Part shown: piece by piece, positions 45,321 through 53,292 of the stretch
Layout: every line of letters starts with the position of its first letter
How positions within the stretch are numbered: the first letter of the stretch is position 1
NCBI RefSeq assembly: GCF_012033695.1
Contig: NZ_JAAVJI010000001.1
Coordinates: forward strand, 663,481-727,480
DNA length: 64,000 nt
Direction of reading: 5' to 3'
DNA from: Pseudomonas quercus
Lineage (GTDB): Bacteria; Pseudomonadota; Gammaproteobacteria; Pseudomonadales; Pseudomonadaceae
Position numbers and translations under genes: made by a program
The notes under the pieces: generated by a model
Database searches by the model: none
Told to the model about the DNA's origin: nothing
Seen by the model: only the letters and a program-made list of their open reading frames with translations

Positions 45321-46466
45321 TCAAGCGCGAACCGCCGTGTACAGCGCACGCACCAGGTCGGATTGGGTAATGATCCCGACCAGGCGCTGCGATTCGTCGA
45401 TGATAGGAATGTGCCGGTGGCCGTTCTTAGAGAACACAGGTACCAGGTCGATCAGCAGGCGATCGTAGCTAGCGACCCGTACGGTGCGTGTCATGATCTG
45501 GCCCACCTGCCGAACCTGCACGGGCTGAGGACGAACCAGCGCACGCAGGCGCTGGCCCAAGCCTTCGTGCACCTCCAGGTCGATCTGGCGCATGAAGTCA
45601 GCCACGGTCACGATTCCAAGCACGTGCTGGCGGCTATCCACCACCGGAAGCGCTTTGATGCGATGCTTGCGTACTACCGCCCAGGCCTCCGCCAGCGTCA
45701 TGTCCACCCGCGCGGTCAAAGGCGTAGCCGACATGACATCCGCGCACCGCACATGGCCCAACGTGCGCTGATAGGTCATGGACTCGACCTGCTCAAGCAA
45801 GGTTTGCAGGTCATCGGTGCTGATATCCAGCAGCTCGTTATGCCGAGCCAGCACGGCATCAAGGTCGGCACGGTGCAAACGTGTGGTCTCGCTGATGGCA
45901 GCTGGGCGAGGCACATGGGGCCATGAACGCCCCGTCAAGTTGTTGTAGAGCAACCCGCTGCCCACTAGCAGCAGGGAGTCCAATAGCACTGGGCTTATCG
46001 CAAAGGAAAAACGGTCGCAGCCCATCAACACCATCAACAGGGCCGACGCACCGCCGGGGGGATGCAAGCAGCGAAAGGCAAACATCACACCCATGGCTAA
46101 CCCTACCGCCAACCCAGCGGCCAGTGAGGCATCGGGTATGCACTTGAAACAGGCGATGCCTACTAGGGCCGACAGGGTATTGCCGCCCACCACTGACCAA
46201 GGTTGTGCTAAAGGGCTGGACGGTACGGCAAACACCAGCACCGCGCTGGCACCCAACGGGGCCACCAGCGCCAAGGATAATAGGCTGTGCTGGTGAGCCA
46301 GCAGGCCCTCAACCCAGGCCGCCGCCAGTAGCGCCACCACCAGCGTGCCCAAGGTTGCGCCCAGGCTAGCTCGGCATTTTTCACGCAGGCTAATGGGTTG
46401 GCGGGAGGGCCAGAAAGCGCTTATAGCGCCGATGATGCGACGGTAGAAGGAAGAACGGACAGGCAT
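45321..46466 (-). CDS. HPP-family membrane protein with tandem CBS domains
   Basis: This 381-residue protein has an N-terminal membrane region of five or so segments (about 30-170) carrying the family signature HPPGGASA, and two CBS domains at the C-terminus (about 240-300 and 318-380). CBS pairs bind adenosyl nucleotides. HPP proteins have been linked to nitrite transport in plants and cyanobacteria, but bacterial members with CBS domains are not well understood. The gene appears monocistronic. Confidence 0.88.
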   Translation of the reverse strand: MPVRSSFYRRIIGAISAFWPSRQPISLREKCRASLGATLGTLVVALLAAAWVEGLLAHQHSLLSLALVAPLGASAVLVFAVPSSPLAQPWSVVGGNTLSALVGIACFKCIPDASLAAGLAVGLAMGVMFAFRCLHPPGGASALLMVLMGCDRFSFAISPVLLDSLLLVGSGLLYNNLTGRSWPHVPRPAAISETTRLHRADLDAVLARHNELLDISTDDLQTLLEQVESMTYQRTLGHVRCADVMSATPLTARVDMTLAEAWAVVRKHRIKALPVVDSRQHVLGIVTVADFMRQIDLEVHEGLGQRLRALVRPQPVQVRQVGQIMTRTVRVASYDRLLIDLVPVFSKNGHRHIPIIDESQRLVGIITQSDLVRALYTAVRA

Positions 46467-46573
46467 GTAGGAGGCAGTACGATTAAGAGCAGGGCGGTAA
46501 GTGTACGGCGTATGGCGGAGGGTGTGCCGGCCGTTTCACAGTGTGCGTGCCGTGAACCCTCCTCCCTCGCCAT

Positions 46574-47539
46574 TCAGGCGGCGTTGACGGTGAGCAGGAC
46601 CACCGCGATGCGTTCAGCCGTGGCGTAGCCTTCCAGCTCCAAATCTTCGCCAAACACGTCCGGGTCTAGTTCTTCGTATTGCCACCTGCCGTTGAAACCC
46701 TGAAGCACCTCACGGGCGCCGGCCAGGAAAGGGTCCTCGCCATCTACGATAGCGACGCCGGTGTAAAGCAGCAGCGTGCCCCCGCTCGACAGCCGTGGAA
46801 CAGCTTCAGCCAGTATTCTCAATGATAAGGCGCTGCCCAGCCCGCTTCCGCCGTCCCGATAGGCACGGCCTTTTGGGTCCTGCATATAGGGTGGGTTGGC
46901 AGTAATCAGGTCGAACATCCCCTCCACTTCACGCAGCACGTTGCTCTCGACAGCCTGAAGGTTGGTTGCACCAGCCAGGGCGGCATTCAGGGCGGTGATG
47001 CGCAATGCTTTGGGGTTGATGTCCGTGCCCCACACCTGGGCCTGGGGGCAGGCTCTAGCCACTACCAAGGCCCCTGCGCCGCTGCCGCAGCCAATGTCTA
47101 CTGCGCGACGAGGCGTCTGTGCGTGGCTTGAGAGGTGCGCCTGAATGCAGCGGGCGAATCGGTAAGTGTCTGGGCCGAAAAAGACAGCGTCTGGGGCGTC
47201 CGTGGGATAGCCGGAGTGGAACAGCCGATCATTTCCTAGGCTGGAGCAGCGCCATTGGCTGCGGTAAGCACCAGGTGCATCTTCAGTAACAGCGCCTTCA
47301 TCGACCAAAGCGTTCAGCAATTGAGGCGGTAACAGGCCTGCCTTGAAAGGACGGTTCCAACCAAAGGCACCGCGCAAGTCCTGCGCCATACCCGGCAGGC
47401 GGTCAAGGTTGCGCTGGTGAGTCAATGGTGTGGGGGTAATAAAATGATAGTGCTGCTCGGCCAGGTAGGCGCCGAGCGCGGCCAAGGCCGAACCTGACTG
47501 TGCTTGGGGCAGCGCCTGGAAGGTTTCAACCATGGTCAT
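46574..47539 (-). CDS. Class I SAM methyltransferase with NPPY motif, coupled to an oxidase
   Basis: This 321-residue protein has an N-terminal helical domain (about 1-120) and a Rossmann methyltransferase domain: motif I VDIGCGSGAGAL, acidic loop GTDINPKAL, and motif IV ANPPYMQD. The NPPY motif is typical of enzymes that methylate amide or ring nitrogen, such as PrmC-type glutamine or RNA-base methyltransferases, but this sequence does not look like PrmC. The start ATG overlaps the oxidase stop as ATGA, so the two are translationally coupled. A joint role in one modification or small-molecule pathway is likely; the substrate is unknown. Confidence 0.85.
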   Translation of the reverse strand: MTMVETFQALPQAQSGSALAALGAYLAEQHYHFITPTPLTHQRNLDRLPGMAQDLRGAFGWNRPFKAGLLPPQLLNALVDEGAVTEDAPGAYRSQWRCSSLGNDRLFHSGYPTDAPDAVFFGPDTYRFARCIQAHLSSHAQTPRRAVDIGCGSGAGALVVARACPQAQVWGTDINPKALRITALNAALAGATNLQAVESNVLREVEGMFDLITANPPYMQDPKGRAYRDGGSGLGSALSLRILAEAVPRLSSGGTLLLYTGVAIVDGEDPFLAGAREVLQGFNGRWQYEELDPDVFGEDLELEGYATAERIAVVLLTVNAA

Positions 47540-48951
47540 CGCGCAATCCCCGGCTCACCTGCCATTTCTCTCACAAACAGGCGCGTCGCGTAGAGGCCTG
47601 CTGGCGTGGCGTGATGCTGCGGTGCCAGGAACGGCAGCAAACGTTCGAGCCTCGGTGTTGGGCCCGGCTGTGCCAGTGCGGCCTGTACCTCGGCCCGCTC
47701 TTCTACACTGGGGCCGCCGGCCTGGGCCAGTGACGTGGCCAAAGGGTGCTGCCGGAACTTGAGCCGGAAGGGGTTATCGGCACCTCGCCGCTGCGCGGTT
47801 TCCGACGTGTAGCCATCGGCAATCCAGTCTGCAATCAATTGCTTTTCATAGCCGCTGAACACACCAAACATCGCAGCGCCTGGCCCTTCGATCAGTTGCC
47901 AGAACCGGCTTTCGGCTGGGTCTGCCTTACGCTTGATCCAGCCTTTACGCTCCAGCGCACCCAAAAAGGCGCGAATACCGTCCGGCTCCGCCAGCCACTG
48001 GTTCACGGTACGGCCTTCGATCTTGCAATAATCGGAGTGCATATGCTGGGCAAAGGCTTGCTTGCGCTCAAGCATCGCCACCAGTTCTTCTTCAAGGTCG
48101 AACGCTGCAATGGTAGATGCCGTACCGCTACCCAGTTCGTTGAGCTGGTAGCCTGCGCGTACCCTTTGCATGAAGCGTTCACGGTCCATGACCGGCAACA
48201 GCTCGTATACGCTTTGCGCGGCTTTCTGGGCATGGCCCGTGCTGGCATTGTCGATGGTCACATGAAGCGTGAAGTAGTAAGGGTCGATGCCCAGCTCATT
48301 AAGCTCGAACGAAGTGATCAGCAGGTGCAGGGGCAGTTGCTCATAGCCCAGATTGAAGCCGATGATTTCTGGAATCAGGTCCTTTCCCAACGCACCCAGT
48401 GCCAGCTGGATGGCCCCCTGAACGTAATAGCTGTCTTCCAGGTCGCCCTGTGGCTCGCATTCCAGGTCTGCGATCAGCTTGCGGTACAACACCACGTGGT
48501 TCTGGGCTGGCTCGCCGTCCCCCAGTTCTTCCAGGTAAGTACGGATCAACCCGTGGTAACGGCCGTCCGCCCAGTGCCCCAGCGTGCCATACAACCAGGC
48601 ACCATCCACCAGCTTGGTGGGGGCTACCGAGCGCAGAAAGAACAGGGCATGGGACCGGTTGCTGAAGAACCGCCGAGGTGCGCCCTCGTGGCGGCCCTTG
48701 AGATACGCCGCATACTGCTCTGCGACTTCAGCGGCGTTCTGCGCTACCCACTGCTCTAGCTGGTCCACCTGTTCGGGCATCCCACCAGGCACCTGAGCGG
48801 CCTCTTCCAGCCGTTCATTAAGGTACTCCCGGGCGGCGCCAAGGGTGTCAGCGTCGGGCCGGTACATCAGCGCCTGGTAAAGGTCCCGGGCCGGTGTGGT
48901 GACAGGTACAAGCTGGGCGCTCGAGCGCGCAAGGTTTTGCAAGGCAGTCAT
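47536..48951 (-). CDS. Haem-oxygenase-like (iron-containing redox enzyme) protein
   Basis: This 471-residue protein belongs by pattern to the haem-oxygenase-like 'iron-containing redox enzyme' family. The diagnostic stretch is PEIIGFNLGYEQLPLHLL, then ELGIDPYYFTLHVTIDNASTGHAQKA, supplying the Glu, His, Asp and His of a likely di-iron site. A 100-residue C-terminal part (from about 360) is outside the core. Related di-iron oxidases cleave or desaturate carbon chains or oxidise nitrogen in small-molecule synthesis (UndA, BesC, SznF). It is joined by ATGA to the methyltransferase gene. The reaction is unknown. Confidence 0.82.
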   Translation of the reverse strand: MTALQNLARSSAQLVPVTTPARDLYQALMYRPDADTLGAAREYLNERLEEAAQVPGGMPEQVDQLEQWVAQNAAEVAEQYAAYLKGRHEGAPRRFFSNRSHALFFLRSVAPTKLVDGAWLYGTLGHWADGRYHGLIRTYLEELGDGEPAQNHVVLYRKLIADLECEPQGDLEDSYYVQGAIQLALGALGKDLIPEIIGFNLGYEQLPLHLLITSFELNELGIDPYYFTLHVTIDNASTGHAQKAAQSVYELLPVMDRERFMQRVRAGYQLNELGSGTASTIAAFDLEEELVAMLERKQAFAQHMHSDYCKIEGRTVNQWLAEPDGIRAFLGALERKGWIKRKADPAESRFWQLIEGPGAAMFGVFSGYEKQLIADWIADGYTSETAQRRGADNPFRLKFRQHPLATSLAQAGGPSVEERAEVQAALAQPGPTPRLERLLPFLAPQHHATPAGLYATRLFVREMAGEPGIAR

Positions 48952-49135
48952 AGAGCAACTCGAAGACGTTTTATAGTGTCAAGTTCGAGCCCCGCTGGCG
49001 CTACAAATTCCTTTGGTGTGCGCCATCACAGATGAATGGATGCAGCGGGTACACCTTCGCCTGCGCCAGGCTGACCCTCCAAGCACCGCATTCTGCTAAG
49101 GTAGCAGGCTTTGAATACGACCCTTCGGAGGCCTC

Positions 49136-49567
49136 TTGGCTGCGCTCGAAACTCCTACTGCCGACCTTTTTGACGTAGACAAGCGCTTGTCGCTCAAGCC
49201 TGTGGCTGATTTCAACGTATACCTGCGCAACGCCTTTGGAGAAGGCGCCTGCGCCTGTATTCGTTGCAAGGACAGTGGCGGCTTCGATGCCGGCTATACC
49301 CAGCCACATACCTTCGTGTTCGGCGGCGCTCAGGTACACCGCCGCTTTGCGTCAACCAGCGCAAGTGATGTGTTGTTGGCACTCAAGAAAGCGTGGCTGT
49401 CCTACACCAAGGGCGAACTGCCCTCCACCGGGGAACTGGACGTCAATGCGGTTCAGGGATTCGTCGAGCCCGGGCTGCATGACCGCCTGGTGCCTCTGCT
49501 GGTGGCCAGTGGGCTGGTGACCTCGCGGGACGGTGTGCTGCTGCTGAACACGCCGGTGGAGTTCTGA
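49136..49567 (+). CDS. Hypothetical protein with CxCxxC motif
   Basis: The start is TTG at 49136, preceded by GGAGG four bases upstream, giving 143 residues. I do not recognise a family. The protein contains Cys39, Cys41 and Cys44 as CACIRC, a possible metal or redox site, in a region that begins LKPVADFNVYLRNAFGEG. The C-terminal half is helical and ends in LLNTPVEF. It is divergent from the oxidase-methyltransferase pair at 184 bases, so a shared promoter is possible. Confidence 0.65.
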   Translation: MAALETPTADLFDVDKRLSLKPVADFNVYLRNAFGEGACACIRCKDSGGFDAGYTQPHTFVFGGAQVHRRFASTSASDVLLALKKAWLSYTKGELPSTGELDVNAVQGFVEPGLHDRLVPLLVASGLVTSRDGVLLLNTPVEF

Positions 49568-49575
49568 CCTGGCCT

Positions 49576-50850
49576 TCACAAGCCCATGTGTTTCAAACGT
49601 CGGTATAAGGTTCTCTCACTCAGCCCCACATGAGCGGCCAGCGCTTTGCGCGAGCCGTTGAAGCTGGCCAGCGCCAGGCGTAGGGCCTCTCGGTCGTTGT
49701 GCTGCGCCGATACCGGAGGCGGCGTAAAATCGGCGGGCAGGTCACGTCGGCGTATCACGCCATCGCTGGCCAGCAACTGCGCCCGCTCCAATACATTGCG
49801 CAGTTCCCGGATATTGCCTGGGTAGGGGTAAGCGCACAGCCAGGCCATGGCGTCTGGCGCCACCTGCCAATGCTTGCCTTGGGCACTGCGGCGCAACAGG
49901 CTTTCAATCAGCAGCGGGAGGTCTTCTACCCGCTCTCGCAGTGCTGGCAGCCGTAAGGTGAAGGCATTGATCCGATAATAGAGGTCCTGCCTGAAGGTGC
50001 CAGCATTGACCATCTCGCCCAGCGGCCGGTGGGTGGCCGCTACCAGGCGAAAATCCGAATGCAGGGTACGTACCCCGCCTACCGGTCGAAAGCTGCCGGA
50101 TTCGATCAGCCGCAGCAGCTTGGCTTGGGTAGCCAGAGGCACCTCGGCAATTTCATCCAGGAACAGCGTGCCTCCATGGGCAGACTCCGCCAGCCCTGCC
50201 TTGCGCTGGTTGGCGCCGGTGAAGGCCCCCTTCTCATGGCCAAACAGCTCGCTCTCAAACAAGGTTTCGCTCAAGCCGGTGCAGTCGACCACCACCAGCG
50301 GGCCATGGGCTCTGGGGCTGGCCGCATGCAGGGCGCGGGCAAACAGCTCTTTGCCAGTGCCTGATTCCCCCTGCAGCAATACGGGTATCTGTGAAGGTGC
50401 TGCCCGTTCCAGGTCAGCCAGTGCCTGCTGGAAGCGGGGCGCTCGCCCTACCAGCCCTCGGCCACTGGGTTGAGCGGAGGCTACAGCCAAGGAGCGCAGG
50501 CGCTCTACATACCCCAGTACCTCGCCCTGCGGGCTTAGCAATGGACGCAGTTCCACATCTACATGCTCTGGCCCGCGGGGCGTGTGGTGAACATGAAGCA
50601 CGCGCTCGGGCAGCCCGGTGTCCCGCGCTTTGCGCATGGGGCATTGCTCACCCGCGCGGTCGCAGGGCACGCTGTAACCATGGGACACCTGGTGGCAGGT
50701 CTGGCCGATCGGTGCCGTGCCCCGTTCACCGAACTGCCGCCGGTAGGCGCTATTGGCGGCGATGATACGGTAGTCCGGCGCCAGCACAATGGCTGGCTGG
50801 GGGTCATGCTCAAGGTAAGCACCCAAGGCAAGCGGATCGAAAGTGGCCAA
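49576..50850 (-). CDS. fisR: FisR-like sigma-54 activator sensing sulfane sulfur
   Basis: The frame is open to 50973, but its first part coincides with operator repeats, and TTG at 50850 gives a protein (424 residues) that aligns with FisR. It has a PAS-like sensor (about 1-125), an AAA+ domain with Walker A GESGTGKE and the sigma-54 contact loop GAFTGA (about 150-380), and a Fis-type helix-turn-helix at the end. FisR of Cupriavidus senses sulfane sulfur by Cys53, Cys64 and Cys71; here Cys at about 52, 63 and 70 ([13 protein letters not shown] and GEQC) keep exactly the same spacing of 11 and 7. It is divergent from the persulfide dioxygenase gene it should activate. Confidence 0.85.
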   Translation of the reverse strand: MATFDPLALGAYLEHDPQPAIVLAPDYRIIAANSAYRRQFGERGTAPIGQTCHQVSHGYSVPCDRAGEQCPMRKARDTGLPERVLHVHHTPRGPEHVDVELRPLLSPQGEVLGYVERLRSLAVASAQPSGRGLVGRAPRFQQALADLERAAPSQIPVLLQGESGTGKELFARALHAASPRAHGPLVVVDCTGLSETLFESELFGHEKGAFTGANQRKAGLAESAHGGTLFLDEIAEVPLATQAKLLRLIESGSFRPVGGVRTLHSDFRLVAATHRPLGEMVNAGTFRQDLYYRINAFTLRLPALRERVEDLPLLIESLLRRSAQGKHWQVAPDAMAWLCAYPYPGNIRELRNVLERAQLLASDGVIRRRDLPADFTPPPVSAQHNDREALRLALASFNGSRKALAAHVGLSERTLYRRLKHMGL

Positions 50851-50886
50851 TAGGGGGTCCGTGTGTGCCAACGTGTGTAGGGATAT

Positions 50887-50935
50887 ACTGCCACTGCCTG
50901 CCAAACACTGCCACCGACTGCCATTTAATGGCAGT
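50887..50935. promoter_or_regulatory. Upstream activator site: phased ACTGCCA half-sites
   Basis: ACTGCCA occurs at 50887, 50907 and 50917, that is at 20- and 10-base steps on one helix face, and the last copy begins a perfect 19-base palindrome, ACTGCCATTTAATGGCAGT (50917-50935). It lies about 60 bases before the sigma-54 promoter and beside the FisR-like gene, as expected for the enhancer bound by that regulator. Confidence 0.75.
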
Positions 50936-50996
50936 GCCGATGGGTAAGTTCGGGTGATCTCAAGGGATTGCAAGGGTTCAAGATCGTATGGAGTGC

Positions 50997-51012
50997 TGGC
51001 ACGGATCTTGAC
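50997..51012 (+). promoter_or_regulatory. Sigma-54 promoter of the persulfide dioxygenase operon
   Basis: TGGCACGGATCTTGAC matches the -24/-12 consensus TGGCACG-N4-TTGC with one mismatch in the -12 element (TTGA). The GG-to-G spacing is right. Transcription would begin near 51023, 37 bases before the dioxygenase ATG. Confidence 0.75.
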
Positions 51013-51059
51013 AGTCCCATGCGTCTGCTACTGCCTTTCAGCAGCGCCGGAGTGTTGTA

Positions 51060-51947
51060 ATGAATGACCTGACTACCGCTGTCTACCGTGTCGAACCCTT
51101 CTTCGACCCTGCTACCTCAACCTTGAGTTACCTGTTGTTCGATCCGGCCACCTCAGTGTGCGCGCTGATCGATGCCGTGCTTGACTACGATGCCCCTACG
51201 GCCACCACCTCTACCCGCAGCGCGGACCAGATGATCGCCCGGGTACGCGAGCTGAATGCGCGAGTGGACTGGATACTGGAAACCCATGTACACGCCGACC
51301 ACTTGTCCGCCGCCACCTACCTCAAGCAAGCTGTGGGCGGGCAGATAGGCATTGGCGCATCCATCACGGCCATGCAGGCAACCTTCAGCCCGTGGTTTGG
51401 CGAGCCGGGCGACGAGGCCTTCGATCGGCTGTTTACCGATGGCGAAACCTTCGCCGTCGGGGCGATACCGGTGCAGGTGATCGCCACACCAGGGCACACC
51501 GCGGGCTGTGTGAGCTACCTGGTCGGGGCCCCGGACGCCCCGGCGGTATTTGTAGGCGACACCCTGTTCAGCCCGGACCATGGCACAGCCCGGTGCGATT
51601 TTCCCGGCGGCGATGCCCAGGCCCTCTATCAGTCCATTCAACGCCTGCTGTGCCTGCCCGAACAGACGCACGTGCTGCTGTGCCATGACTACCGGCCTGG
51701 CGGTCGCGAACTCGTATGGCGCACCACGGTGGCAGAGCAGCGAGCCAACAATGTTCAGGTGCATACGGGCGTGACCGAGGCGCAGTTCGTAAGCCGGCGC
51801 CGGGCACGCGATCGCCAGCTGACCATGCCGGCGTTGATGCTGCCGGCGGTTCAGGTCAACCTGCGCGCGGGCCAGCTGCCCCCCGCCGATGCCCAGGGTG
51901 TGCACTACCTGCGTATCCCGTTGAATCAACTCAAGGGCCCGCAGTGA
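51060..51947 (+). CDS. pdo: Persulfide dioxygenase (MBL-fold, ETHE1-like)
   Basis: This 295-residue protein is a metallo-beta-lactamase-fold enzyme with THVHADHLSAATYL, GHTAGCVSYL and LLCHDY metal-site motifs and the persulfide-dioxygenase stretch DTLFSPDHGTARCDFPGGDA. Such enzymes oxidise glutathione persulfide to sulfite with Fe(II) and O2. The sigma-54 promoter and FisR-like regulator directly upstream support this, as FisR controls pdo genes in other bacteria. The next gene, a TauE/SafE protein, starts inside the stop codon and would export the sulfite. Confidence 0.9.
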   Translation: MNDLTTAVYRVEPFFDPATSTLSYLLFDPATSVCALIDAVLDYDAPTATTSTRSADQMIARVRELNARVDWILETHVHADHLSAATYLKQAVGGQIGIGASITAMQATFSPWFGEPGDEAFDRLFTDGETFAVGAIPVQVIATPGHTAGCVSYLVGAPDAPAVFVGDTLFSPDHGTARCDFPGGDAQALYQSIQRLLCLPEQTHVLLCHDYRPGGRELVWRTTVAEQRANNVQVHTGVTEAQFVSRRRARDRQLTMPALMLPAVQVNLRAGQLPPADAQGVHYLRIPLNQLKGPQ

Positions 51948-52753
51948 ACCCGGATCTGCTGACGCCTTTGAGTGGGGTGTTGGGCGCTGCTGCGGGCCTG
52001 ATGCTGGGGCTGACTGGCGCGGGGGGCGGCGTACTGGCCTTACCCCTGTTAGTGCTAGGGCTGGGGCTGAGCATTCCCAGTGCCGCGCCCATTGCGTTGC
52101 TTGCCATCGGCTTGTCCTCGGCCATCGGTGCCCTGCTAGGGCTGCGTCAAGGGATCGTGCGCTACCGGGCCGCCGGGCTGATCGGCGCGTGCGGCATCGT
52201 GACCGCGCCCCTGGGCGTATGGCTCAGCCACAGGCTACCGGCTGTACCTCTGGCGGTGTGCTTTGCCGCTGTACAGGCCTGGGTGAGTGTCCGGTTGTGG
52301 CGCGGCGCGGGCAGCGTCCCCAGGTTCCAGTCACCCTGCCCTTGCCGGCTGGATGCCAGCAGCGGTCGCCTGCACTGGACACCCTCTTGCGCCAAGGCGC
52401 TGGCCAGTACGGGTGCGCTGGCGGGGCTGTTGTCCGGGTTGCTGGGGGTAGGCGGGGGTTTTGTCATCGTCCCCGCCCTAAAACGCTACACCGACCTTCA
52501 GATGAACAGTTTGGTAGCCACCTCTTTGGCAGTCATTTCACTGGTAGCGCTTGTAACCGGTGGCGCGAACCTGGCCGCCGGGCTTGCCAATGCGGAGGTT
52601 GCCCTACCCTTTGCAGGGGGCGCTGCCACAGGGCTGGTCATAGGCCGCTTGCTTGCCCCCTACCTGGGCGGGGTAGTGCTGCAAAAGGCCTTTGCCATAA
52701 TGGGCCTGTTAGCGGCGTTTGCGCTGCTGGTACGCAGCCATGTGCTGGGCTGA
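51944..52753 (+). CDS. TauE/SafE-family sulfite exporter
   Basis: The start is GTG at 51944, overlapping the dioxygenase stop as GTGA, giving 269 residues. The protein has about eight membrane segments in two similar halves, each with a Gly-rich family motif (LTGAGGGVLALPLLV and LLGVGGGFVIVPAL). The family carries sulfite, sulfoacetate and related anions across the inner membrane. Coupling to the dioxygenase gene, whose product makes sulfite, makes sulfite export the likely role. Confidence 0.9.
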   Translation: MNPDLLTPLSGVLGAAAGLMLGLTGAGGGVLALPLLVLGLGLSIPSAAPIALLAIGLSSAIGALLGLRQGIVRYRAAGLIGACGIVTAPLGVWLSHRLPAVPLAVCFAAVQAWVSVRLWRGAGSVPRFQSPCPCRLDASSGRLHWTPSCAKALASTGALAGLLSGLLGVGGGFVIVPALKRYTDLQMNSLVATSLAVISLVALVTGGANLAAGLANAEVALPFAGGAATGLVIGRLLAPYLGGVVLQKAFAIMGLLAAFALLVRSHVLG

Positions 52754-52860
52754 AAAGGCCGTATATCGGAGCGGCAAACACCGTTTAGTAAATCCGATGG
52801 AATTTTGCGCGCCTTTGAATGCTCCGTTATGTCGGTAATGATTAACGGGATCGATTGCAC

Positions 52861-53133
52861 ATGCCTAGCCCTACGCTTTTCGTCATCGACTACTGCCTTC
52901 ACGGTGTAGCCAAAAACTTTGTAATTCGCCTCGACCGCATGGACAACGCCGAAGCCTGGCATTGGGCAAGTTGTGATGCAGGGGTGGGCCATATCCCCCG
53001 CCACCGTCACGACAAGATCAAACGCACGTCCAAACCCATGGCCGAAAAATTCGGCATTACGGATGTGCGCTGGCGTGCTGCAGGCATGCAACCACCTCAG
53101 GAAGCGCCGATGGCTGACCGCGCTGCAGGCTAA
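52861..53133 (+). CDS. Small DUF6555-like protein
   Basis: The start at ATG 52861 gives 90 residues (MPSPTLFVIDYCLHGVAKNF). The highly characteristic stretch DNAEAWHWASCDAGVGHIPR is one I associate with the Pseudomonas family DUF6555; no search was made. The protein is basic in its second half and has no signal or membrane segment. Its function is unknown. A terminator follows at 53174. Confidence 0.75.
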   Translation: MPSPTLFVIDYCLHGVAKNFVIRLDRMDNAEAWHWASCDAGVGHIPRHRHDKIKRTSKPMAEKFGITDVRWRAAGMQPPQEAPMADRAAG

Positions 53134-53173
53134 CGCTTGAGCCGCGGCCACAGTTAGCAAAAGGCGGTACGCA

Positions 53174-53205
53174 AACCTCGGCTTGTTTCCAAGCCGGGGT
53201 TTTTG
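53174..53205. terminator. Rho-independent terminator
   Basis: A 12-bp stem (AACCTCGGCTTG with inverse CAAGCCGGGGTT, one G:T pair) is followed by a T-run. It ends the small gene at 52861-53133 and separates it from the RTX gene. Confidence 0.88.
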
Positions 53206-53292
53206 CTGTTCCTCTTTCCTCATGACCTGCAGCTTGCTGAGGGGTGAGCTATCGTTATAGCCCCTACCTTTCTCTTGTGCTCAGGACCTGCC

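Noticed and set aside
46398..46628. Short plus-strand frame between the HPP and methyltransferase genes
   Set aside because: It spans the gap and the ends of two genes on the other strand, with no ribosome binding site.
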